Assembly: GCA_024704765.1 (NCBI GenBank)
Contig: JAKMXF010000049.1
Span: forward strand, 13,882-36,250
Direction of reading: 5' to 3'
DNA length: 22,369 nucleotides
From: Oopsacas minuta
Lineage: Eukaryota > Porifera > Hexactinellida > Lyssacinosida > Leucopsacidae
Shown here: one piece after another, positions 1 to 9,474 of the stretch
Layout: each line of letters opens with the position of its first letter
Numbering within the stretch: the first letter of the stretch is position 1
Notes under the pieces: model-generated
What the model saw: the letters and a program-made list of their open reading frames with translations, nothing else
The model's database searches: none
Told to the model about the DNA's origin: nothing
Position numbers and translations under genes: made by a program

Positions 1-1484
1 TATCATGCCAGCTCTGTACTTTCTGAGTGCCCTCCAGCCTTCTTGACGGAGCTTTTCAGTATTTCGCGCTTTCCTACAGTACTCATCGCCCGCATAGAAG
101 TATTAAACTGGAGTCTTACCGTACGTGTCTACTCGGTCCAGGCAGTCAGCATGAAATGGATCCAGTTTACAATGGCTGCAACTCACAGTGCAGTTGCCAT
201 CATCTATTACACAGACTGGACAGAGAGGATAGTCAGTGAAGTAGGTGTCAGATGCGTAGGGAATAGGAAATGACGGTGGTAGAGGTGGGTGGGATGGATC
301 AGAGGGTATCGGCTCGGGCTGGCAAGAGGTAATGTTAATATAAAGTGTAGCTTGTGTTCCGATCAGCGAGGGTACAGGAAAGTTGTAGGAATCGTCATCA
401 GGATCGTAGGCAAACACAGATGAAGTTGGTCTTAGGGTCGTCAGGAGATCGTTCGTATTAGTGTCGTCCGCTGGCGTGTCCCCCTGCTCCTGAGAGGGAG
501 CGAAAGATGGGTAGGTACTGAAATCGTGGGAAGAGCAAAGCTGCGGTAGAGCAGTATCAGTGAGTGTGGCGCTCGCTGCAATATCTATTTCATCAGTAGG
601 TTCCTGTAGGGAAAGAGAGGTTAACAACATAAGTGTATGCGGAGTATGAGCATACTCGGTAACCTGTCTGGTAGCTAGCGCCTGTTCCAGTTGGTCCTCA
701 TCATCAAGGGTGTTAAGTACCTCGCTTGGCAGTAGCATATCCACACTGAGGTCAGGTGGCGTTCTCCCAATGTGTCCAAAGAGTGTTGCCTTAATACCCG
801 AGTGGTATGCGTTATTCTTGCTATACTGAACAAATTGTAACTCACTTCACCACTCATTGGTCTCTTTACCCGTATCCATGAGACGGGCGAATAATTGCTT
901 CTTGAAATCACCATCAGATCGCTCCACACATCCTTGGTCCTGTGAGTGTTTTAGCCTCCCTGCACCAGGTGTGTACTTGTCCAGAGTCTGCGCACGGCAG
1001 TGAATAGATGCTTGTTAACGAACCCTCTCCCATTATCCGTGTACAAGATGTGTGGGGGGGGGCCATCCTCACAGAAGATCTGCACCAGATGTTCAGCCAC
1101 CTCGACCGCTCGCTTGGATTTGAGAGGCCTCAGGATGGCGAACTTGCTGAAGCAGTCCTGATAGTTGAGGATGTACTGATAGTCTTTGTCTGGGCATATC
1201 TGCATACCCACAAGGTCAGCCTGCCCATGCAGCCCAACATTCTCGGCCATGATAGGTCTGTGGATGACTTTCAGTGTAGATTTCCTATCCTTGTTAATAG
1301 GAAAATGGCACAAAGGCGTACGAAGAGGACAATGAAATACTCGTATATCTTGTCTCGTCCCCCATGACTAAGCTCTTGATGTGCGACCACTAACCTATTC
1401 CACAGGCCTTCCTCAGCCACTACGCGTAACTTTCTCCGTGTAGTCCCCCGGAACTCACCCCCTTTCACGCATAGGACCTTTACA
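1..1484 (-). pseudogene. KRBA2-like retroviral-type integrase relic, 3' part off the window edge
   Basis: Reading the minus strand downward from 1484, the broken frames spell the usual order of a KRBA2-like (KRAB-A domain-containing 2-like) integrase. First comes a zinc-binding H-x-H stretch (VAHQELSHGGRDKIYEY, about 1395-1330), then an rve/RNase H-like core. The core shows a first Asp in GQADLVGMQ (about 1220), a second Asp in YTDNGRGF (about 1030) and the catalytic Glu in VERSDGDF (about 920). A C-terminal region (744-103) ends in a Cys/His cluster, CPVC...CSHCKLDPFHADC. The frame shifts near 1310-1330 and near 955. In-frame stops lie after KETNEW (about 848) and after TYGKTPV (103), with open reading beyond to position 1. 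All three catalytic acids survive, but the gene is not translatable as one product. This family is widespread in invertebrate genomes as mobile-element or domesticated integrases. Family identity is fairly secure. Whether it belonged to a complete element cannot be seen. Confidence 0.72.
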
Positions 1485-1485
1485 N
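1485..1485. other. Undetermined base at the boundary of two unrelated relics
   Basis: A single N separates the RAG1-like relic (above 1486) from the KRBA2-like relic (below 1484). Homology switches precisely here. The other two lone N bases lie at 12410 and 19436, and the one at 19436 also coincides with missing coding sequence. This looks like an assembly gap collapsed to one base rather than an ambiguous call. Confidence 0.6.
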
Positions 1486-3269
1486 GGATTGAAGAATAAG
1501 GAGATAGGTGTCTGTACAAAGGTTACCCAATTTTCTGTATTGATTTTTCTGTCTGAATTTATGATTCTCAGAATGACAGATAATTGTGTGTGCAATTTAC
1601 AAAGTGAGTCCCTATGATCAATCTTAACCAAAGACATTAAGATTCAATAAACTTGGAATCATTTGAAAAAGCTCTTCGAGCCACATCACCAGTGGAAGTA
1701 GTACCTCCTTTGGGATCTGGTTGGTCAATTCTTAAACCTGTTACTTCTTGAACTATGGTTCGCACATCCATCATTGAGTCTTTAATTTCTTTTGATGATG
1801 GTGACCATGTGAGCTTGTTACAATTCAGGTGGTACACAAGTAATTAAACCATCTAAAAATGCACATATAGGAATGTAAGGGAGAAGCAGGTAGAATATCT
1901 ATTGTTGATGATGGTTGGTGAGTCAGGTTAAATCTTTGATTTGTTGGTAATGAAAGAAAGCATCAATGTCTTCCAGTTCTCCAAATAATTCGATGGCGTC
2001 TGAAATGTTTCTATTGATGGAATAGCCTTGCAAAATTAAATCACGATCTTTTAGTTCTTTCTGCGTTGCAGTACATAGTTGGCACCTCGCACCTCCTGCT
2101 CCTGAGAGAATACTTGCCATTTTACCATTAAGCATTGATCGGACAACATCGACAAATATATGTTTATCATCGGCAAAATAGAAACCTTGGTCCTTCATTT
2201 GATCTGTTTCGGGATTAATGATATCTTTCATAAATTGGTGAATATTGTCATGATTTTTTGTGGCAGCAAGAAGGAAATTTGGACTTTGGGAGAATGGAGA
2301 ATTCGATCAGTTGTTTTTCCAAAGTTCCTTTCCACTAGAATTGACAATGTGTATTGCTTTGAAGCAAAATAGGATGAACGATTGGTAGACTTATTCGTAT
2401 TTGGTTAATTATATATGGTATGCTTTCTAGATCCATCTAAGCCATCAGCAATCTGAAATCGAAGAGGAAAATCATCATTTGAAGGGGACGGTAGAGTGGA
2501 CATAATTCTACAAAATGTATGGTAGACAAATTGAGCGTATGGCGCACACACACACCAACTGGGGCTGTAGGATTCGGGTATGGTTGAATCATACTTCGTA
2601 GTACTAAATTATTTCTATGATCAGCCACCCTCTGATATGTAGGAAAGTGAATTTCATTAGATAACAAAAGTTGTCGGAGTAGAGTATACTTCCTCTTGCC
2701 AATCTCTAGTAGATCCAAAAGAAATAATGCCTTGTCCACATTCAATTCTTTGCTTTTAGATGCACGCCCGAATTGACCAGAGAATTTTTCCTGCACAATT
2801 AATTTAGATACCCTTGCAACTTCTCGATTGTCTTCTTCATTGCACAACAATTGCAAAGCAAGAGCTACAATTGTAATTTCAGAATTTTTTTCGATTACCG
2901 AGATGGACCTGATAGACTCAAGGACACTAGAGATGCGGGAACGCTGATGTTGCAATGAAAGATTGATAAGTTCTTTCTTTTGGCGCACCGACTTAGTTTT
3001 TTTGGGGGCTTGTGAAGCTATAAATAATGAGCAAATTTCAGAATGCCACCAATCCCCATGCAAAGATTCAAGTGATATTTTTGAAGTTCTAATCATATCT
3101 CGTATTCTACGTAGAATCAATTCCAGTTTAGCCTGCTTGGCATCGTCTAATTCATGAAGATCGCTAAGATAACCGAGAGTTGTTTGGACGCAATTGCCAT
3201 TTGCTTTCAGGATTCTCGCTAAATCGAGACGGGATTCGGGGAAGTTATCGGAACAAGTGGTTCAGCCAT
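1486..3269 (-). pseudogene. RAG1/Transib-like transposase relic, frameshifted, C-terminus missing
   Basis: Minus-strand frames join into one ancestral protein. The N-terminal part (about 3250-2437) includes SRLDLARILKANGNCVQ, a helical region and DKALFLLDLLEIGKRKY. The frame shifts near 2450 to give IADGLDGSRKHTIYN, placing an Asp where RAG1 has its first catalytic Asp (DGMGD). Next come SFILFCFKAIHI and SPNSPFSQSPNFLLA, which match the order of the RAG1 strand region ending in PNS. The fragment 2231-1923 holds SGAGGARCQLCTAT, comparable to the CxxC zinc motif of RAG1 (CTLCDAT). Fragment 1837-1637 ends GGTTSTGDVARRAFSND, and reading continues in another frame (SLVKIDHRDSL) to about 1490. The RAG1 C-terminal block with the ZnH2 histidines and catalytic Glu should lie beyond, but the sequence stops at N1485. 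At least four frame breaks make it dead. Assignment rests on motif order recalled from RAG1. A less studied sister family is possible. Confidence 0.58.
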
Positions 3270-4437
3270 TGATCACGGATAAATTATCTATGAGAAAATA
3301 AAGATGTATGATTGAAAACATAAGTAGACGTATATACACACGTATATATGTTTAATTTTGTGCAGTAATTTCCAAGAAGTATTAGGATTAGACTGGTAAT
3401 CAATTACATAGTTACAGATATCACTTTAGGAATTTCCATAGCAACGATTACAAACAATGAAATGCGACCAAAAAATCAAAGTTGCGCATTGTTTCGGGGC
3501 CTGTCATCTTCATATAACATAGCATAAATTGTAAACAACAACCGGTATTATTTTCGCTTGGACGTTCCTTCACTTTTTTCAGACACTTTCAAAATTTTAT
3601 GCATGGAATAATGGGATTCATTTTTTACCCTGGGTACAACAATCCTTCACATGAAAAGTACACAGTTTAGAATATATCTGATACAAAATTTGAAATCAGC
3701 ATGCAAAATTGTCTAGAATAGATGAAACAATAGATCGCTAATATATTCTATAAAGAACCAGAATCAATGTGCAAATCTTTTATATTTTGAATTTTCCGAA
3801 ACGATAATTTCAGGATCAAAAACCACAAAGTTTCGATTCAAATTTACATAACTAATAGGCTCCCAAATGATTCGAAAATTGGAATGGGTGCTACTTGAAT
3901 GTTTAGAAACACAATGAAAGCATGAAGGAATGAAAGCATTACTAGAAAAAATTTCTTAATTCTTTACTACTAAGCCACTGTGTGGAAGACGATCTACGTT
4001 GTACGCTGTTAAAACTACACCTTCGATTAACAATCTGGTCAGGAAAAACAGTGCCAAGTATCACACTAGCTGACTAATATATTCAAAGCGATTAAGTATT
4101 GCACATATTATACATTCTCTTTGCGTAGTTAGTATATCGTATTGTAGGCATTATCATGACCATAGTGTGTTGTTAAAAATAAAATTTTCATACCTAGTTC
4201 AATATTTTTGGGATGCTTAGAAATACAAGGGGAAATTCTTGATTGGTACCCCGAAAGAACAAATGGTTCAAATAAGGTTAAGAGCCACTGATATAGAGTT
4301 ACCTCAAGCAACATTGCTTAGGGTTAATTGACTGGACAGCCAAGATTCCAAACCAAGAATTAAAACACCCTGTAAAATGAATGATCATTTCTACAAAGAC
4401 TCTCTATATATATATAAGTACAAGTTAAGAACGTTTC
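3270..4437. other. Gene-free AT-rich interval downstream of the Dicer gene
   Basis: I see no convincing coding region on either strand. The stretch next to 4437 would be the 3' UTR of the Dicer-like gene, but no AATAAA on the minus strand is visible within the first few hundred bases. An AT dinucleotide run lies at about 4402-4415. An imperfect hairpin (AACAATG... pairing with ...CATTGTT) lies at about 3453-3503. The minus-strand open frame at 4314-4129 has no domain resemblance and does not provide the missing Dicer dsRBD. Confidence 0.6.
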
Positions 4438-7400
4438 TCAAATAGTTGAATATTGCTTCAAGAATATCTCTACACAATCAGAAAGTTCTTCACCAAAACA
4501 CATCCAAACTTGCACCAGATCGTATTTAGAGATGATATATATGCTTCCAACTAAACTTTTATAGATGTCAGATAGTACCTTCTGAGATTCATGCACTGTA
4601 TCTTCAATAAATATCTTACCAGAAATGCATTGTGAAACCAGAGACAATTGCTTTTGAAAGAATGCCTGCTCATTAATATTTTTAACGAAATGAATGAATA
4701 CGTCAATACCTGTATGTAACTGTGGATTAGTTAGTAATATTTCTTTATGGAATTCATGTTTAATACATATTCTTGCGAGGTTAATATTCAGGAGTACGCA
4801 AGTTTTTATGATATGTAGGTCTTTAGGCAGGTAATAATCAGGTGCATGAGTCATTAAGTAAGAAGCAATCAAATAATTTACTATTGCATCGCCTAGGAAC
4901 ATTAGTCTGTGATAACTTGGTGTAAATGAGTTCATAATATATGAATCATGAGTCAGTGCTTGTACAAGAGTATAAATATCTTTCTGACTCATTTCATAGA
5001 AATAGTTGAGTTTTTCCACAGCGAATAATATATGAGTGTTATGAAAATATTTTAAATAGTTCTTATAGGTTTCCAAACTCCAGTAATTTGGCCGATAATA
5101 CTTCGAATAAATATAGTTAATACAATGTTTTCCCTGTAGATAAAAATAAAATGGGTTTTCTTTAAAGTGATCTGGATCATATACATAGTTAGTAGAAATA
5201 TTCTCAATTAATTCTGGCTCAATCTCTCGGATTACAGACAAAGAATCGAATCGGTAGAGGAACACTATAAGGCTAGATAAGCCACTATTAGAGATAATTA
5301 CAGCTAATAAAGCTTCAAAAGAATCTGCAATAGACTTGTCACTTAGTTCTTGATGTGTGTAAATAGAGGGTGAGAGGGTTTTTATAGGGCTATCAAACGT
5401 AGAAAAGTCAATATCACAGGCACGAGTGTCTTTGCTAACAGTATCATTTAATTGCATGGTCTCTTTAATATTTGTGACAATAAATCCAGGAGGATACCAG
5501 TTAGTTCTAGGATTAAACTCTCGACCAGATATATATTGAGGGAGGTGTATCTCTTGTTCAAGAGAAAGTTTGAAAAGGAGACTATTTTTTACACGATTAG
5601 ATAAAATGCATGATAATACGCCTTGATTTTCATTTGGAAACATCAAAAATAAATGATTCACAACTATAAAGCCTAAACAAACATCGCCGAAGAATTCCTG
5701 TCTCTCCAAGTTAAATCCCTCCTCAGTCCTTTTCAAAGTTAATGCAGTAAGACACGATAATATGGGAAGCTTTAGTTTCAATTTATCGCATAATTCTTGT
5801 GTGAGTAGAAATGCTTCAATTCTACGACATACCGAAGGTATAGCTTGATACTCGGGTGTTAGTGTCCCAAGGAGAGGAACTGGCGATAAGAGCTCTGGAA
5901 AAGAAAGAGATTCCTGGTTTTGCTTATCCATTTTCGTTTGTAATCCTAAATTTGATTCATATCTTTTCAATCTATTCAGTATTATGTTGGGGAAAGGTTC
6001 CAGTATTAATGAAACTTGGTTGGTGTTTGTTAGCTGTACATGGTGGAATTTCTTGAAATATTCTGTATAACTAGATGCATTAGATTTATCTGGTGGCAGA
6101 GAGTCTATATGTATCAGTGGATCTGAATCAATTACGTGGAAATAATTTGTCTTATCAGTAAAGCTGTTTGAAGTGTAATTTTTCTTAACAATCATCCCTA
6201 TATAATAATTAGCATCTTGATTTTCCCTGAATCTTTCAGTCAAAAAAGGCCAGTTTTTCAAAGTTTTCAGTATCTTAAAATCAATACTTGTGGTGTAGGA
6301 ACATATGCCAGATCTGTTTACACAATTAATTTGCGTCGGCACGATTAAATATCTTTTATCCGACTGACTGTAGTCATATTCAACCGAACCCTTATTCCCC
6401 AGGGTAAATCGAAACATTGTAGAGTTAAAAAGGTGCACATCTTGGAGTTCAGATTCTGATAAAGTAACCGTGAGTGGTTCTAGGAACTCAACTGTTGATT
6501 TGACATAGTTTATTCGTTTGTTATTGTTATTCAATACTATACTTGGGAACTTGTGAAGATTGAGCATACTTTCGGAAAGAAGAGCGAACGATTTTATTGA
6601 ACGACTTATGTTAGAATTATGTCCATCTTCTGTTAGATAATAAGATTGCATATATATCTTCTGATTTGATTGAATTGGACTGCCCAAACAATCTGCTACC
6701 TTTATTTGGTATAATTGAATCTCTTGCTCATCTGGATGTCGACTAAAAGACATATAATTTTCGCACTGTTTGATCCATCTTATTTTTGGTGTCATATTTT
6801 CATTCAGTTCTCCCTTTTCATATAATTCTTTACAAACTTCACATGCTGCAAGTCTTTTAGCGCTTAGTTTTGAATTTGACCACATATCAGATAAACTAAT
6901 ATAATTTACCATAAATGAGGATTTAGGTAACAATATATCGTATTTATATTCAAAATGCAGATCACCAGTGAAATAACTGACCTCCTTTCTAGATTCACAT
7001 TTGTAAATTGGTTTATAGTTGGTGTACAAATCAGAATCTCTCGCACCAACTAGAAACTGACAATACCTTTCTAATATAGGTATTGCATTTAACGTGGTGA
7101 GGGGTCCACATAAATTGTTCCTGTACATATCTGTATCACAATTATCTGAATCTATATGCAAGTCTATTGGTATAAAGTCACTTAAAATTATTTCTCTATA
7201 AAGAATTCCAAATTTCACATACGATTGTATTTCAGATGAGACTTTGTGTTGTTCATCTTGTTTAGATAAACATAAATATATGCCACCGTTATCTCTAATT
7301 ATGCTTTGAGATAGAGTGAAGAATGCGAAATCCGTTATTCGATTGAACACTATAACTGCATCGCAGATAGGTAGATCGACGGTATTTAACAGATCGTCAT

Positions 7401-8994
7401 CTGTGATGAGAAGATTAAGTTCTTTAACTCGAAACTTTTCAATTATGGTGTAATAATCGCCTTGTGTAGAGTGATAGAGAGAGCAGTAGGAATCGGGGCT
7501 CAAGAGGTGTTCTACCTTGAAGCATTCATAATCACGATATTGATTAGAAAGTACCTTCAAATATTCAGAAATTATGTACGCCGTTGTCTTGTTGTTAATG
7601 ATGATAATTGCATTGAATCGTTTTTCATAGCACCGTAGTTTTAATTCATTAATAAAAATAGAAAATTTTGTAGAAATATCATTCATCGTTGGTTCTTTGA
7701 TTTTCAGAATTTGATATGTGTAATATTGAAGAATTGACGTCAGGTTTATAATAGCTGATACAATAATTTGGTTTTGGAAATCTGTGTAAACATGCTTTAA
7801 CATTTGTAAATAATTCATGCATATAGTAAAACTACCCCAATATCCAATTTCTCTTATTATGGAATATATATCTGTTGAAATTGAAATCAACATATCTAAA
7901 TCAAAAATTATTAATCGAGGACTATAAATACTTCCATTGACTTTTTTTGAATTAAGTTCATTTAATAGCTCTTGTCTTATTGAAATTGAATGAGAGTTAA
8001 TTCCTCTCAAAAATGATATATACTCGTTCAATTTCTCTTCTAAATAGAGATGTAATCCACTCGCATCTTCCTTTGAATAAGGTAGGATTAGATATATTGG
8101 CTGTTTCAGGGATCTACTAGATTCTAATAGTTTCTGGCTAGTTATTATTCGTGAATTAAATTGTGATGATAAGTTTAATAAATAGTCTCGTACTATTTTA
8201 CTGTTTGGATTTGAAATGACACCTTTGAACAGGCAAAAGGATAAGCCCAATATTCGTGGGATCACCCTCTTAGGAATATCAATTTTGGCTTGTTTATACA
8301 AATCTATTATTCTATTATTTTCATCAGTATAGTTGTAATAAACATCATCAAATACAATCAAATTAAAGTCTGATATAAATAAGTGAGACTTAAGAAGGTC
8401 GTATAGTACTTGTTGTGTCGTAATAAAAACATGTGCCATCTCCATTACGTTCTCAAACCTCTCTAAGTTCCAACTTAAGACTGATCCTGATATTATCATT
8501 GTTTTTAACATCTTCGGCAAATACTCACACAAGTAATAATGATAATGGCTGAGTAATTTTGGTGTACAAACAACTACTGAGCGACGAAAATTACTTCTAT
8601 CCAAAGGTGAACAACAATCCAATTTATCTTGGAAAAATCGCCCTAAAATTTCTTGACACAAGGCTCTGATTACTAATACTGTGGTAAACATTCGTTTTAC
8701 AAATCTGTCTAGAAATAAGATAGAATTCGATGTTAGAATCTCTTCAACGAGTAAAGTTTGATGATAACTCTGATCAGTAGCTGTATTTTCCACATGTCTA
8801 TGCAATTTCGAAGCTTTAAGATCTATGTTTTGCGGAATAATTTCGTCTAAATTGTTCAGGTTATTCTCGAATTCATCAGGGCTAGATAACCGATCCATTG
8901 ATATCAATCCGCCAGATTTCTCGAATACCTTGATATCTGAATGTATTTCAGCCTCCCAATCTTCTGTGGGTGAAAAACATGGAACATTTTCCAT
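4438..8994 (-). CDS. Dicer-like ribonuclease III with ATPase-dead helicase region and degenerate RNase IIIb, no dsRBD
   Basis: Dicers cut double-stranded RNA into small regulatory RNAs. The frame is open from 9057; the first ATG (8994) gives about 1518 residues. Residue numbers here count from the GTG at 9036, so the ATG is residue 15. The helicase-like region is at about 90-600. The Walker A site aligns without gaps to LDRFVKRM (109-116), DECH is DDVY (230-233), and RILGLTAS is RILGLSFC (261-268). The C-terminal helicase block includes VDLPICDAVIVFN (553-565), but its arginine motif is decayed. DUF283 lies at about 643-740 and platform/PAZ at about 770-1020, with YFKKFHHVQLTNTNQ (993-1007). 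RNase IIIa (about 1089-1250) keeps E1114, D1118, D1238 and E1241. RNase IIIb (about 1354-1505) keeps D1383 and D1490 but has M1379 and K1493 where Glu is expected. The protein stops about 27 residues after RNase IIIb, where metazoan Dicers (about 1900 residues) continue into a dsRBD. No intron is visible over 4.6 kb. An upstream exon is not excluded. It is probably a divergent paralogue of a standard Dicer. Confidence 0.93.
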   Translation of the reverse strand: MENVPCFSPTEDWEAEIHSDIKVFEKSGGLISMDRLSSPDEFENNLNNLDEIIPQNIDLKASKLHRHVENTATDQSYHQTLLVEEILTSNSILFLDRFVKRMFTTVLVIRALCQEILGRFFQDKLDCCSPLDRSNFRRSVVVCTPKLLSHYHYYLCEYLPKMLKTMIISGSVLSWNLERFENVMEMAHVFITTQQVLYDLLKSHLFISDFNLIVFDDVYYNYTDENNRIIDLYKQAKIDIPKRVIPRILGLSFCLFKGVISNPNSKIVRDYLLNLSSQFNSRIITSQKLLESSRSLKQPIYLILPYSKEDASGLHLYLEEKLNEYISFLRGINSHSISIRQELLNELNSKKVNGSIYSPRLIIFDLDMLISISTDIYSIIREIGYWGSFTICMNYLQMLKHVYTDFQNQIIVSAIINLTSILQYYTYQILKIKEPTMNDISTKFSIFINELKLRCYEKRFNAIIIINNKTTAYIISEYLKVLSNQYRDYECFKVEHLLSPDSYCSLYHSTQGDYYTIIEKFRVKELNLLITDDDLLNTVDLPICDAVIVFNRITDFAFFTLSQSIIRDNGGIYLCLSKQDEQHKVSSEIQSYVKFGILYREIILSDFIPIDLHIDSDNCDTDMYRNNLCGPLTTLNAIPILERYCQFLVGARDSDLYTNYKPIYKCESRKEVSYFTGDLHFEYKYDILLPKSSFMVNYISLSDMWSNSKLSAKRLAACEVCKELYEKGELNENMTPKIRWIKQCENYMSFSRHPDEQEIQLYQIKVADCLGSPIQSNQKIYMQSYYLTEDGHNSNISRSIKSFALLSESMLNLHKFPSIVLNNNNKRINYVKSTVEFLEPLTVTLSESELQDVHLFNSTMFRFTLGNKGSVEYDYSQSDKRYLIVPTQINCVNRSGICSYTTSIDFKILKTLKNWPFLTERFRENQDANYYIGMIVKKNYTSNSFTDKTNYFHVIDSDPLIHIDSLPPDKSNASSYTEYFKKFHHVQLTNTNQVSLILEPFPNIILNRLKRYESNLGLQTKMDKQNQESLSFPELLSPVPLLGTLTPEYQAIPSVCRRIEAFLLTQELCDKLKLKLPILSCLTALTLKRTEEGFNLERQEFFGDVCLGFIVVNHLFLMFPNENQGVLSCILSNRVKNSLLFKLSLEQEIHLPQYISGREFNPRTNWYPPGFIVTNIKETMQLNDTVSKDTRACDIDFSTFDSPIKTLSPSIYTHQELSDKSIADSFEALLAVIISNSGLSSLIVFLYRFDSLSVIREIEPELIENISTNYVYDPDHFKENPFYFYLQGKHCINYIYSKYYRPNYWSLETYKNYLKYFHNTHILFAVEKLNYFYEMSQKDIYTLVQALTHDSYIMNSFTPSYHRLMFLGDAIVNYLIASYLMTHAPDYYLPKDLHIIKTCVLLNINLARICIKHEFHKEILLTNPQLHTGIDVFIHFVKNINEQAFFQKQLSLVSQCISGKIFIEDTVHESQKVLSDIYKSLVGSIYIISKYDLVQVWMCFGEELSDCVEIFLKQYSTI

Positions 8995-9060
8995 TACTTT
9001 AACTGCTCGGACAATTTGTTCTATAAATACTAACACCGTTATGAGAACTTGCTTTATTCA

Positions 9061-9474
9061 GTAATAACATTAAAGTTATCAAGGGTGTGAATATTGACAA
9101 AATTGTGCCATCAATGGTTACAAAGTAGAAATAATTGGTCTAAGACCACTTATGGCCGGCCATATCTGATTTCAGGGCCAGGTAAAACGTTACAGGACAT
9201 CGATATAAAATTTTGGTTGTAGAGTTAATTAATTCTATTAATTCTGCAGCGAAGTGTCCGCCATTCATATGTATTCAGTCGAAACCGGTTTCTTACTACC
9301 TCTCTGATCTGCAGGAAAACTTAGCAAGAATTAATTGATGGAAATGTATATAATTCCTACATTATTTACAATCTGAGGATGAAAAAATAGTAACAAAAAT
9401 CACAAATCACCGTCTGTGCCGAAGTAATTTTCCCTTAGGCAACAGGATTCAAAGTTTTGGTATACCACATGTTT
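9061..9474. other. Upstream flank of the Dicer-like gene with two adjacent palindromes
   Basis: This interval should hold the promoter or a 5' exon of the minus-strand Dicer-like gene, but I cannot identify a TATA box or a convincing splice acceptor. An in-frame TGA lies at about 9058-9060, so the long frame cannot extend further upstream without splicing. Two perfect palindromes sit side by side: GGTCTAAGACC (9137-9147) and TATGGCCGGCCATA (9151-9164). Their role is unknown. No coding homology was recognised. Confidence 0.5.

Noticed and set aside
4129-4314. Downstream minus-strand frame as the missing Dicer C-terminal dsRBD
   Set aside because: It has no dsRBD pattern (no GxG...AK.AA-type ending) and no clear splice sites link it to the gene.
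4438-9036. Treating the Dicer-like frame as a decaying pseudogene because of its lost motifs
   Set aside because: More than 1500 codons are open with domain order and RNase IIIa catalytic residues kept, unlike every transposase relic in the window, which is full of stops and shifts. Neutral decay would be expected to break the frame.
9034-9036. GTG at 9036 as the start codon of the Dicer-like protein
   Set aside because: Eukaryotic translation very rarely starts at GTG, and an in-frame ATG lies 42 bases downstream at 8994. An upstream exon remains possible.
8825-9064. Plus-strand open frames within the Dicer gene (8825-9064 and 5856-6056)
   Set aside because: They are antisense shadows of the long conserved frame, without family resemblance.
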